Shown: positions 24,273 through 32,517 of the stretch, in pieces
Layout: each line of letters begins with the position of its first letter
How positions within the stretch are numbered: the first letter of the stretch is position 1
From: Candidatus Methanomarinus sp. HR1
GTDB lineage: Archaea > Halobacteriota > Methanosarcinia > Methanosarcinales > Methanocomedenaceae
Direction: 5' to 3'
Assembly (NCBI GenBank): GCA_002926195.1
Contig: MZXQ01000097.1
Location: 1-32,821 of the forward strand
DNA length: 32,821 bases
The notes under the pieces: generated by a model
Databases searched by the model: none
The model's input: the letters and a program-made list of their open reading frames with translations, nothing else
What the model was told of the DNA's origin: nothing
Made by a program: the position numbers and the translations under genes

Positions 24273-25076
24273 TTACATATACCCAAGAGCCCGCAATTTC
24301 TGCATTACATATGCACTTTCCTTATCCTGTGCACGCCCGGACCGTTCGGATATTTTAGTGGTCATTAATTCTTCCACGATCTTATCAACAGTATCGGCAT
24401 CCGAATCAACCGGCTCACAACAGGTTTCACATCCTATGCTGCGGTATCGTTTACCATTGTTTGCAAAATATAGATCTACTACAGGGATATTTTCCCTCTG
24501 GATATATTTCCAGATATCCTGTTCGGTCCAGTGCAGCAGTGGATGAACTCTTATATGCTGCTCACCTTGCTGCTGGTTCTTGAACTGATCCCACAATTCA
24601 GGAGGCTGGTCTTTATAATCCCACTTGAACTGTTTATCTCTTGGCGAAAAGACACGTTCCTTTGCTCTAATACCATGCTCATCCCTGCGGATACCTAAAA
24701 GTAATGCTTTGAACCCGTATTTATCAATAGTCTGTTTGAGAGCTTCTGTTTTTAATTGCCCGCAGCATGCTAATTTATCACTGGCATCAGGTCCCATACC
24801 TTCATTAAGGGATTGCCCATTCTTACCTATTATAAGTTCCATATCCCATTTATCAGCCCATTCGCTTCTAAAATCATAAATCTCCTGGAACTTATAGCTT
24901 GTATCTATATGCAGTGCAGGAAATGGGACTTTACCATAAAAGGCTTTTCTGGTAAGCCACATAAGAGTAGTAGAATCCTTTCCTATACTCCATAATATAG
25001 CAATGTTTTTAAACTGTTTATAAGCTTCACGGATTATATAGATACTCTGGCTTTCTAATTGATCCAAATGCTTCAT
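24273..25076 (-). CDS. cysD: sulfate adenylyltransferase subunit 2 (CysD)
   Basis: 267 residues of the PAPS-reductase/PP-loop ATP pyrophosphatase family. LDQLESQSIYIIREAYKQF, the PP-loop LWSIGKDSTTLMWLTRKAF, LHIDTSYKFQEIYDFR and LGIRRDEHGIRAKERVFSPR follow bacterial CysD closely, and TEQDIWKYIQRENIPV is the conserved C-terminal block. It adenylylates sulfate, giving adenosine 5'-phosphosulfate. A CxxC (CETCCEP) is present near residue 222. The C-terminus (LRALGYM) aligns with the usual CysD tail GYF but also resembles the ends of the two RHH proteins. GGGGAG precedes ATG 25076. Not a DndC-type DNA phosphorothioation enzyme, since cysN is adjacent. Confidence 0.92.
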   Translation of the reverse strand: MKHLDQLESQSIYIIREAYKQFKNIAILWSIGKDSTTLMWLTRKAFYGKVPFPALHIDTSYKFQEIYDFRSEWADKWDMELIIGKNGQSLNEGMGPDASDKLACCGQLKTEALKQTIDKYGFKALLLGIRRDEHGIRAKERVFSPRDKQFKWDYKDQPPELWDQFKNQQQGEQHIRVHPLLHWTEQDIWKYIQRENIPVVDLYFANNGKRYRSIGCETCCEPVDSDADTVDKIVEELMTTKISERSGRAQDKESAYVMQKLRALGYM

Positions 25077-25090
25077 TAAATATTTCTCCC

Positions 25091-25303
25091 CTATAAATAT
25101 CCAAGTCTTTTAAGTCTTTGTTTTATTATTTGAACTTCTTGTTCAGTAAGATTGTCTTCTTCAGTTATCTTGCCTGTGGATGCAAGTGTTCGCATAGTAA
25201 ACACTATAAATTCCGTGGTGCTGGAGAAACCTGTACCTTCTATCATTTGTTGAAGTGTTTCATATAGCTCCCTGGGAATTTTAATGGTAACTTTATCTTT
25301 CAT
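25091..25303 (-). CDS. small ribbon-helix-helix protein, first gene of sulfate operon
   Basis: 70 residues. KVTIKIPRELYETLQQMIEG followed by GFSSTTEFIVFTMRTL matches the strand-helix-turn-helix layout of CopG/Arc proteins. A short linker with acidic residues leads to IIKQRLKRLGYL, nearly the same tail as the paralogue at 21258-21473. It is 14 bases upstream of cysD, so it may autoregulate the operon. Two AAGTCT direct repeats 11 bases apart (25357-25373) lie upstream and could be its operator. DNA binding is inferred from the fold pattern. Confidence 0.75.
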   Translation of the reverse strand: MKDKVTIKIPRELYETLQQMIEGTGFSSTTEFIVFTMRTLASTGKITEEDNLTEQEVQIIKQRLKRLGYL

Positions 25304-25355
25304 AAGACTCTAATTGTAGTACGATTTGAGTGTGGTTAAATGTTTCGGTGAATAC

Positions 25356-25373
25356 GAAGTCTTCTATAAGTCT
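25356..25373 (-). promoter_or_regulatory. candidate operator of the sulfate operon
   Basis: GAAGTCTTC (25356-25364) is a short palindrome, and AAGTCT occurs twice, at 25357 and 25368, an 11-base spacing close to one helical turn; AAGACT recurs at 25304-25309. RHH proteins often bind such spaced half-sites. The 25304-25596 spacer otherwise holds the divergent promoters of this operon and gyrA. Confidence 0.3.
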
Positions 25374-25596
25374 GGCTAAATTTAATTTGACTAATATTTC
25401 CATACTTGCATTCTTTAGAAAATAATCATCCATACAAACCAGAGGTTTTTCATGAAATTTTATAATCGAGAAGAAGAATTGTTTTCTTGGGTAGTATAAA
25501 ATTTTTTTTACAAGGGTTTAATGTATCTGAGGTCAATAAGATCATAGATAATCATGCTACATTACACAGGATTTATTACGGGATTGAGTTGATACT

Positions 25597-28098
25597 GTGA
25601 CAGAAAAGAATTTACCAGACCAAAATGAACACACCATAGTCGAAAAGATCATCCCTATCAATATAGAAGATGAAATGAAGACATCCTATATCAATTATGC
25701 CATGAGCGTGATCGTTGGCAGGGCACTGCCTGATGTGCGTGACGGTCTAAAACCAGTTCACAGACGCATTCTATTTGGTATGAAGGAACAGGGCATGACC
25801 CATGACAAACCCTATAAGAAATCTGCCAGGATAGTAGGAGATGTCATGGGTAAATACCACCCGCACGGTGATGCTGCGATCTATGATACAATGGTACGGA
25901 TGGCACAGGATTTCAGTATGCGTTATCCACTTGCAGATGGTCAGGGCAATTTCGGATCCATTGACGGTGATGCTGCTGCAGCCATGCGTTATACCGAGAT
26001 ACGGTTGTGGAATTTAGCACAGGAGATCCTGGACGATCTTGATAAAGATACTGTTGATTTCATACCTAACTATGACGGAAGTCTCAAAGAACCTGTTATT
26101 CTACCCTCGAAAGTTCCCAATCTGCTCATCAATGGTAGTACAGGTATTGCAGTAGGTATGTCGACAAATATGCCCCCGCACAACTTGCGTGAGATCGTAG
26201 ATGCTGTGATAATGACCATAGATAATCCGGAAGTTACTACCCAGGAATTGATGAGTGTAGTACACGGACCCGATTTTCCGACCGGTGCCTACATTTACGG
26301 GAGAAGTGGGATACACCGCGCATATGAAACCGGGCGCGGTATTATTAAGATCCGTGCCAAAACAACTGTTGAGCAGCACAAAAATAAAGAAAGCATCATT
26401 ATCAATGAGATGCCCTACCAGGTAAATAAAGCTAAACTTATCGAGAACATAGCCAATTTAGTAAAAGAAAAAAAGATCTCGGGTATAACAGACCTAAGAG
26501 ACGAGTCTGACAGAAATGGTATAAGAGCTGTGATAGAACTCAGCCGGGGTACTAATGCAGATGTTGTACTGAACCAGTTATTCAGGCATACCCAGATGGA
26601 ATCCAGTTTTGGGATCATAAATCTGGCATTGGTTGATGGTCAACCTATGATACTGGGCTTGAAAGATATCATCAGGCATTTCATAGACCACCGCGTGGAA
26701 GTAGTAACACGCCGCAGTATATTTGAGATGGAAAAAGCCAAAAAACGCGCACATATCTTAGAAGGTCTTCAGATAGCTCTGGACCATATTGACCAGGTCA
26801 TTGCTTTGATACGCCAAAGCCAGACAACAGATGAGGCAAAAACCAGACTAATAGCAGAACTTGATCTGTCGCAGGAGCAGGCAAAGGCAATTCTGGATAT
26901 GAGACTTCAGAGGCTTACCGGTCTGGAGCGGGAGAAGATCGATAACGAGCACAAAGAATTAATGGAGACGATCAGGTGGCTGCAGGAAGTCCTGGGTGAT
27001 AAGAATAAGATTCTTAGTATTATCAAACAGGAGATCATAGATATCAAGGATAGATATGGCGATGATAGACGAACCCAGATCATTGATGGTGATACCGAGA
27101 TGGAAGATGAGGATCTGATACCTGTTGAAGATGTGGTTGTCACAATTTCCAATAGTGGATACATCAAACGTCTGCCTGTTCATACATATAAACAGCAGCG
27201 CAGGGGAGGCAGGGGTGTAATAGGCATGGATACTAAGGAAACAGATTTTGTAGTTGATCTGTTTGTAGCGTCCACACATGACTATATACTGTTCTTCACT
27301 GATAAGGGACGGGTATACTGGCTTAAAGTCTATGAGATCCCGGATGCTTCAAGGCAAAGCCGTGGCAAAGCAATTATTAATTTGATCGAAGTGGATAATG
27401 ATGAGAATATAACTGCCCAGATACCTGTAAAGGCTTTTAAGGATGATCAGTACCTGATCATGGCGACCGATTGTGGTGTAGTAAAAAAGACCGTTTTGTC
27501 AGCTTTCAGCAACCCGAGACGAAGCGGGATCATAGCTATAACCCTTGATGAAGGAGATGAACTCAAGATCGTTAAATTAACAGATGGGCATAAAGATATC
27601 ATCATCGGAAGCAGGCATGGTAAAGCTATTCGGTTCAGTGAGGCAGATGTACGTGCTACGGGAAGAGGTGCTCGTGGAGTTAGAGGCATCCGGCTTATTG
27701 GCGATGATTGTGTAGTAGGAATGGATATTGTACGGGATGATGCAACTCTGTTAACTATAACTGAGAATGGGTTTGGAAAACGGACGCAATTCGGGGAATA
27801 CAGGAAGATGAACAGGGGAGGTCAGGGTGTAATTACCATAATATCCAGTATACGAAATGGTATGGTCGTTGATGTGAAGGCTATCAATGAAACAGACGAG
27901 TTGATGGTGACCACTTCGGGAGGGATCATTATTCGTGTACCTGTATCTGATATAAGGATTCAGGGACGTAATACCCAGGGTGTGAAGATCATGAATGTGA
28001 AAAATAAGGATAAGGTAATGGCTGTTGCGCGTGTAGTTGTGGATAATGACAAGATAAGTAATGAGAACGAAATCCTCCCTTCGATCGGATTTTCTTGA
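25597..28098 (+). CDS. gyrA: DNA gyrase subunit A
   Basis: 833 residues, full length. IEDEMKTSYINYAMSVIVG and LPDVRDGLKPVHRRILFGM form the winged-helix start; KYHPHGDAAIYDTMVRMAQ is the quinolone-interaction region; catalytic Tyr132 is in AAMRYTE. The C-terminal beta-pinwheel has the GyrA box QQRRGGRG (about 532-539), which separates gyrase from topoisomerase IV and permits negative supercoiling. The start is GTG at 25597; GGATTGA upstream is a weak binding site. Position 93, equal to E. coli Ser83, is Ala. No gyrB is adjacent. Gyrase in archaea is known to derive from bacteria. Confidence 0.96.
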   Translation: MTEKNLPDQNEHTIVEKIIPINIEDEMKTSYINYAMSVIVGRALPDVRDGLKPVHRRILFGMKEQGMTHDKPYKKSARIVGDVMGKYHPHGDAAIYDTMVRMAQDFSMRYPLADGQGNFGSIDGDAAAAMRYTEIRLWNLAQEILDDLDKDTVDFIPNYDGSLKEPVILPSKVPNLLINGSTGIAVGMSTNMPPHNLREIVDAVIMTIDNPEVTTQELMSVVHGPDFPTGAYIYGRSGIHRAYETGRGIIKIRAKTTVEQHKNKESIIINEMPYQVNKAKLIENIANLVKEKKISGITDLRDESDRNGIRAVIELSRGTNADVVLNQLFRHTQMESSFGIINLALVDGQPMILGLKDIIRHFIDHRVEVVTRRSIFEMEKAKKRAHILEGLQIALDHIDQVIALIRQSQTTDEAKTRLIAELDLSQEQAKAILDMRLQRLTGLEREKIDNEHKELMETIRWLQEVLGDKNKILSIIKQEIIDIKDRYGDDRRTQIIDGDTEMEDEDLIPVEDVVVTISNSGYIKRLPVHTYKQQRRGGRGVIGMDTKETDFVVDLFVASTHDYILFFTDKGRVYWLKVYEIPDASRQSRGKAIINLIEVDNDENITAQIPVKAFKDDQYLIMATDCGVVKKTVLSAFSNPRRSGIIAITLDEGDELKIVKLTDGHKDIIIGSRHGKAIRFSEADVRATGRGARGVRGIRLIGDDCVVGMDIVRDDATLLTITENGFGKRTQFGEYRKMNRGGQGVITIISSIRNGMVVDVKAINETDELMVTTSGGIIIRVPVSDIRIQGRNTQGVKIMNVKNKDKVMAVARVVVDNDKISNENEILPSIGFS

Positions 28099-28232
28099 AT
28101 GGATACACCACAATTGTTATCTGAAAAGGTTTTTATTATATTATCGTAATTATTAAGCTGCACACACGATCAATGATTTGAATCTTATTATATTACAGTA
28201 TCAGATCACTGGGATATTAATTGGAGGTAGTA

Positions 28233-29513
28233 ATGTTCACAATACAAAATCATCTGGAAAAACGTAATGGTCATCTCATCATAGCTGGAGTGGATACTAC
28301 CAATCTTACACAAGAGTTTGGTACACCATTATATGTAACCAACGAACAGCGTATAAGGGATAATTTTAACACATATCAAAAGGCTTTTTCACATGCAGAT
28401 CTATATTATGCAGCAAAAGCCAATTATAACCTGACTATCATGCGTATCCTTGCACAGGAAGGTGCGGGAGCTGATGTGTTCAGTGATGGTGAACTCTATA
28501 TGGCACTGTTAGCAGGTATTCCAGGGGACAGGATACTATTCAACGGTAACTCTAAAACAGACCGTGAACTGGCAATGGCTGTAGAGACAGGGGTAAGAAT
28601 ATCAGTGGACTCACTTGATGAGTTGCATGCATTAAGCCGGATAGCATCATCAGGGCAAAAAACTGTTGATATTGCCTTTCGGGTTAACCCTGATGTATCA
28701 CCGAAAACCCATCCCAAGATCAGTACAGGATTGAAAACATCCAAATTCGGTATACCACATCAAGATGTAGTAGCAGCTTACAAGGAAGCTGTAGAACTAC
28801 CAGGTATAAACCCGATTGGAATGCACTGTCATATAGGCAGTCAGATACTTGATACATCCCCATTCAGTGAAGCTATTAATCGTATGATGGACCTGGTTGA
28901 ACAGGTTACCAGGTTAGGTGTGGAACTGGAATTTTTGGATCTGGGTTCAGGACTGGGTATACCTTATAAAAAAGGTGAGATGGTACCTACTCCACAGGAT
29001 CTGGCTGATATCGTACTACCCATTTTCAATAAACGTTCACAGGCTATTGGAATTAAACTAAAACTAATCATAGAACCCGGCCGTTATATTGTAGGAGATA
29101 CTACAATTTTGCTTACAACAGTAAATACTGTTAAGACCGCAATCAAGAAGTTCGTAGGTGTGGATGCAGGGTTTAATCTACTTATCAGGCCTGCCATGTA
29201 TGATAGTTATCATCATGTTGTAGTGGCTAATAAGGTAGATGCCAAAGTATCTGGTATCTATACAGTTGTAGGTCCCATATGCGAAACAGGTGATATCCTT
29301 GCATCTGACAGGGAACTGCCTGTTGTAGTTAAAGATGATATTATTGCTATTCTTGATGTTGGAGCCTATGGTTTTAGCATGAGCAGCCAGTATAATGGAC
29401 GCCCACGATGCACTGAATTATTGGTTAATAATGGTCAGGTAGATGTAATAAGAAAGGGTGAGGACTTTGATGACCTGATGATGAACCAGATTGTTCCGTC
29501 CCGGTTCCTTTAA
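28233..29513 (+). CDS. lysA: diaminopimelate decarboxylase
   Basis: Last step of lysine synthesis: PLP-dependent decarboxylation of meso-diaminopimelate. 426 residues. The PLP lysine is in YYAAKANYN, the phosphate-binding glycine-rich LDLGSGLGIPY is present, EPGRYIVGD binds substrate, and CETGDILA with YGFSMSSQYNGRPR completes the dimer active site. ATG 28233 is preceded by GGAGGT (28223-28228); the frame opens with a TTG at 28221, upstream of that site. A TATA-like element lies at about 28187-28195. The 57-residue ferredoxin gene follows 41 bases downstream. Confidence 0.95.
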   Translation: MFTIQNHLEKRNGHLIIAGVDTTNLTQEFGTPLYVTNEQRIRDNFNTYQKAFSHADLYYAAKANYNLTIMRILAQEGAGADVFSDGELYMALLAGIPGDRILFNGNSKTDRELAMAVETGVRISVDSLDELHALSRIASSGQKTVDIAFRVNPDVSPKTHPKISTGLKTSKFGIPHQDVVAAYKEAVELPGINPIGMHCHIGSQILDTSPFSEAINRMMDLVEQVTRLGVELEFLDLGSGLGIPYKKGEMVPTPQDLADIVLPIFNKRSQAIGIKLKLIIEPGRYIVGDTTILLTTVNTVKTAIKKFVGVDAGFNLLIRPAMYDSYHHVVVANKVDAKVSGIYTVVGPICETGDILASDRELPVVVKDDIIAILDVGAYGFSMSSQYNGRPRCTELLVNNGQVDVIRKGEDFDDLMMNQIVPSRFL

Positions 29514-29554
29514 TATGTTATATTTTTATGAATTAAAAAAGTAGTTGAGCTATA

Positions 29555-29728
29555 ATGGTAATTAAAGTGAATAGATATAAATGCGGGTATTGCGGTGCAT
29601 GTGTAAGTGTATGCCCTACGGGCGCTATTGAACTTATTGAGACATGGATTGTAGTTGATGATACTTGTAATAATTGTGGTATATGTTCCAGGATATGTCC
29701 GGTTGGAGCGCTGGAGGTCTCAACTTGA
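29555..29728 (+). CDS. small 2[4Fe-4S] ferredoxin paired with geranylgeranyl reductase
   Basis: A 57-residue frame from ATG 29555 to TGA 29726-29728. It holds two perfect four-Cys motifs, CGYCGACVSVCP and CNNCGICSRICP, in a clostridial-type arrangement with little else. The TGA overlaps the TTG start of the reductase (TTGA), and the reductase ribosome binding site GGAGGT lies within this gene, so translation is coupled. In Methanosarcina acetivorans an adjacent ferredoxin is the electron donor for geranylgeranyl reductase in lipid saturation; the same pairing is seen here. Confidence 0.9.
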   Translation: MVIKVNRYKCGYCGACVSVCPTGAIELIETWIVVDDTCNNCGICSRICPVGALEVST

Positions 29729-30957
29729 AAGACCGCTATGATATAATAGTAGTAGGAGCAGGTCCTGCCGGATCTGTCACTGCTAAAACTGTTGCAAGTA
29801 AAGGTCTTGATGTATTGTTGATCGAAAAACGACAGCAAATAGGTGATCCTGTCCGTTGTGCGGAAGGAGTTAATAAAAAATATATAGCTAATTTTTTACA
29901 GCCGGACCCTGCATGGATATCTGCTGAGGTTAAGGGTTCAAGGATATATGCCCCTAACGGGAAAATGGTAGAGATGGGGGAAGAGCTCTCTGGCGTTGAA
30001 GTCGGATATGTACTTGAGCGTAAGATCTTTGATCGGGCACTGGCCATGGAAGCGGCCCGTGCAGGAGCCCAGGTAATGGTAAAGACCAGAGCTACCGGAC
30101 TTCTGATAAATAATGGTTATGTGACTGGTGTAAAAGTACAATATATGGGAAAGAACTATGATATTCAATGTGATATTGTAATCGGTGCTGATGGAATAGA
30201 ATCCAAAATAGGACGGTGGGCAGGTATTGATACTACTATTAAACCAGGGGGTTTGTGTTCATGTATGCAGTATTTGATTACAGATATAGATGTGGATCCT
30301 GATTTCTGTGAGTTCTATCTTGGAACGCATATTGCACCATCCGGATATCTTTGGGTATTTCCAAAAGGTAAGAACAAGGCCAATGTAGGGATAGGGATTT
30401 CCGGATTTCTTCCAAAAAACAAAAGAGTTATTGACCTGTTAGATGATTTTGTTAAAAAGAAATATCCGAAAGGAAAGATCATTGAAATAATATATGGCGG
30501 TGTTCCTGCTTGTGGAACAATAGAACGCACTGTATCGAATGGTCTTATTCTGGTCGGAGACGCTGCCCGTCAATCTGACCCGCTATCTGGCGGAGGAATA
30601 TTTAATTCTATCTGGGCAGGTGAAATTGCAGGTAAAGTAGCAGTTAAAGCTATTAAACGCCGGGACGTTTCTGCAGAATTCTTGCAGGAATATGAAAGGA
30701 AATGGCGTGCTGAAATAGGAAAAAATATTGATACCAGTCTTATTGTAAAGAATCGTTTTTTATCATTGAATGATGATGATATGAACACTCTTGCTGATTC
30801 ACTTGAAAATATGGATCTTAAGACTACTAATCTTTTAGGATTGGTGTGGGCACTTTTTAAATCTAATAAGAAACTATTATGGGACTTGAGGAGTATATTT
30901 AAAGACATCAAAGATATCAACGATGTTGATTTCGATGATATTAATAGCATAAATTGA
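29725..30957 (+). CDS. digeranylgeranylglycerophospholipid reductase
   Basis: 410 residues, FAD-dependent. IVVGAGPAGSVTAKTVASKG is the FAD Rossmann motif, GDPVRCAEGVNKKY the family signature near the active site, YLWVFPKGKNKANVGIG the substrate-side block, and LVGDAARQSDPLSGGG the second FAD motif. It saturates the double bonds of archaeal membrane lipid isoprenoid chains. The start is TTG at 29725: GGAGGT (29713-29718) is six bases upstream, and upstream residues in the open frame (from 29674) lie inside the ferredoxin gene and do not fit the family. Confidence 0.92.
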   Translation: MKDRYDIIVVGAGPAGSVTAKTVASKGLDVLLIEKRQQIGDPVRCAEGVNKKYIANFLQPDPAWISAEVKGSRIYAPNGKMVEMGEELSGVEVGYVLERKIFDRALAMEAARAGAQVMVKTRATGLLINNGYVTGVKVQYMGKNYDIQCDIVIGADGIESKIGRWAGIDTTIKPGGLCSCMQYLITDIDVDPDFCEFYLGTHIAPSGYLWVFPKGKNKANVGIGISGFLPKNKRVIDLLDDFVKKKYPKGKIIEIIYGGVPACGTIERTVSNGLILVGDAARQSDPLSGGGIFNSIWAGEIAGKVAVKAIKRRDVSAEFLQEYERKWRAEIGKNIDTSLIVKNRFLSLNDDDMNTLADSLENMDLKTTNLLGLVWALFKSNKKLLWDLRSIFKDIKDINDVDFDDINSIN

Positions 30958-30988
30958 ATATTTACTTTACCAGAGTGGAGGCAAATAT

Positions 30989-32128
30989 ATGAGTAATGGA
31001 AAATTTGAACCGAAACCCGGATCTTTATTGTTTGATAGCTTAAAAGATAAAAAAGGGATAATTCTTGCTGCTAATCCCAGGATTGCTTTAGTAACACGAG
31101 GGATATTCAAAGCAGCAAAGGAGGTTGATGCTGCATTGATCCTGGAACTTGCCAGATCGGAATGCGACTTATCAGGTGGATATACCGGACTCAATCCTGC
31201 GGATTTTAGTGCCAGGAGCAAGCAGGCGGCGCAGGAAGTGGGATTCGATATATGGGCATTACATGCAGATCATATTGGAATTAAGAAAGGTACAAAAGAG
31301 GATATAGAAGGGACTAAAGAACTGGTAAGCGGCCAGATAGATGCTGGTTTTACGTCTTTTGCGATTGATGCATCCCATTTATTCAATTTCCAGGGAGGTA
31401 ATCTGCGTGAAGAACTCTCTGATAATATTGATGCTACTACACAAGTGGCAAGGCATATACATGAGAAGATGGGGGGCAAGGAATATGGTCTTGAAGTGGA
31501 AGTAGGTGAAATAGGTAGAGAAGATGAGCAAGGTCGCGTATTAACACAACCTGATGAGGCAGTGACTTTTATCAAGGCACTCAATGAGAACGGTGTCAAT
31601 CCACAGGTACTGGCGATCGCTAATGGAAGTGTTCATGGAAATACCTATGATGCCCAGGGCAATCTGGTCGAGCAGGTATCTATTGATATACCACAGACTA
31701 TTGCAGTAGCAAAAGCATTAGAGGATAATAATCTTGGTGTAAGGATCGCCCAGCACGGAATAACAGGTACGCCCAGAGATCTGATACACAACCATTTCCC
31801 GCATGGTGATATCGTTAAAGGGAATGTAGCAACTTTCTACCAGAATATGGTATGGGATATTTTCAAGGTATACGAGCCTGAACTGTATAATGATATATGG
31901 AACTGGACCCTGGATACATATAGAGATTCTGCCCAGGGCAAGGCAGACAATGAGATATTTGGAAAGTACTGCAAGTTTGCTATAAAACAGTTCTTTGATA
32001 GAATATATTCAGTACATGATGATACAATAAAGATAATCGATACGCTGGCATATGCTGAAACATTGATATTTTTAAAAGCGTTTAAAGCTGAAGGTACGGC
32101 TCAGATAGTTAGAAATGCAATGGGGTAA
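30989..32128 (+). CDS. class II (zinc-dependent) aldolase, fructose/tagatose-bisphosphate type
   Basis: 379 residues. The TIM-barrel zinc site is visible: LHADHIG (His ligand and catalytic Asp), EVEVGEIGREDE (Glu ligand), IANGSVHGNTYD (His ligand) and AQHGITGTP (His ligand and phosphate-binding loop). The N-terminus (KKGIILAANPRIALVTRGIF) fits class II ketose-bisphosphate aldolases. The ligand loops depart from the standard fructose-bisphosphate enzymes, and the C-terminal ~90 residues are a long helical extension, so another ketose or deoxy-sugar phosphate could be the substrate. GGAGG seven bases before ATG 30989 supports the start. It follows the reductase by 31 bases and may share its transcript. 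Confidence 0.75.
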   Translation: MSNGKFEPKPGSLLFDSLKDKKGIILAANPRIALVTRGIFKAAKEVDAALILELARSECDLSGGYTGLNPADFSARSKQAAQEVGFDIWALHADHIGIKKGTKEDIEGTKELVSGQIDAGFTSFAIDASHLFNFQGGNLREELSDNIDATTQVARHIHEKMGGKEYGLEVEVGEIGREDEQGRVLTQPDEAVTFIKALNENGVNPQVLAIANGSVHGNTYDAQGNLVEQVSIDIPQTIAVAKALEDNNLGVRIAQHGITGTPRDLIHNHFPHGDIVKGNVATFYQNMVWDIFKVYEPELYNDIWNWTLDTYRDSAQGKADNEIFGKYCKFAIKQFFDRIYSVHDDTIKIIDTLAYAETLIFLKAFKAEGTAQIVRNAMG

Positions 32129-32165
32129 AAAGTGTGGGCCTATAATTGGTTCACTTTTTATCTTC

Positions 32166-32181
32166 GGCTCTTCCGAGAGCC
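32166..32181 (+). terminator. 6-bp hairpin downstream of the aldolase gene
   Basis: GGCTCT-TCCG-AGAGCC forms a perfect stem with a four-base loop, 37 bases past the aldolase stop. It could help end transcription, or it may be part of the mobile-element remnants that follow. Confidence 0.4.
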
Positions 32182-32297
32182 TCAGTTAAGAAAATCCGAC
32201 CGAACAGGCGGTCTCCCAAAAGTCCAAAAAATAAAAATTTTGACCTTAGTTTTTGATTTAAAGGCTTAATTTTCCTCCTTTTACATAGGAATTTTAG

Positions 32298-32313
32298 TTT
32301 TGAGACGGCCTGC
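32298..32313. mobile_element. IS-end-like sequence, copy 1
   Basis: TTTTGAGACGGCCTGC matches 32688-32703 at 14 of 16 bases in the same orientation, and a related sequence in the opposite orientation (TTTTGGGAGACCGCCTG on the minus strand) is at 32205-32221. Ends of the form GGCTGTCCCAAAA are common in insertion sequences; the assignment is inferred. Confidence 0.4.
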
Positions 32314-32344
32314 AGTATATTTAATGAAATATTGCCTCTTGAAA

Positions 32345-32517
32345 AATCTGTGTAAATCCGTGTTAATCTGTGTCTAAAAAAAACACATTCTAACAAGGAG
32401 GTGTATATTGCTTATGATTATTATCCAAGATTACATATTTTATAGAAAAAAAAGTAATCTTGATAGAGTCAAAAAATAATTATTTCAGACACAGATTAAC
32501 ACGGATTTACACAGATT
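32345..32517. repeat. perfect 31-bp inverted repeat built of a decamer
   Basis: The left arm (32345-32375) is three tandem copies of AATCYGTGTN (AATCTGTGTA, AATCCGTGTT, AATCTGTGTC) plus T. The right arm (32487-32517) is its exact reverse complement. The 111 bases between contain AGGAGGTGTAT but no credible gene. A palindromic repeat-bounded element of this size resembles a MITE. Confidence 0.7.

Noticed and set aside
24273..25076. DndC-type DNA phosphorothioation or other defence system
   Set aside because: The PP-loop protein follows CysD motifs throughout and is paired with cysN; no dndB, D or E genes are present.
32151..32396. 81-residue minus-strand open frame
   Set aside because: It is composed of the inverted-repeat arm and IS-end-like sequence and resembles no protein family; no ribosome binding site fits.
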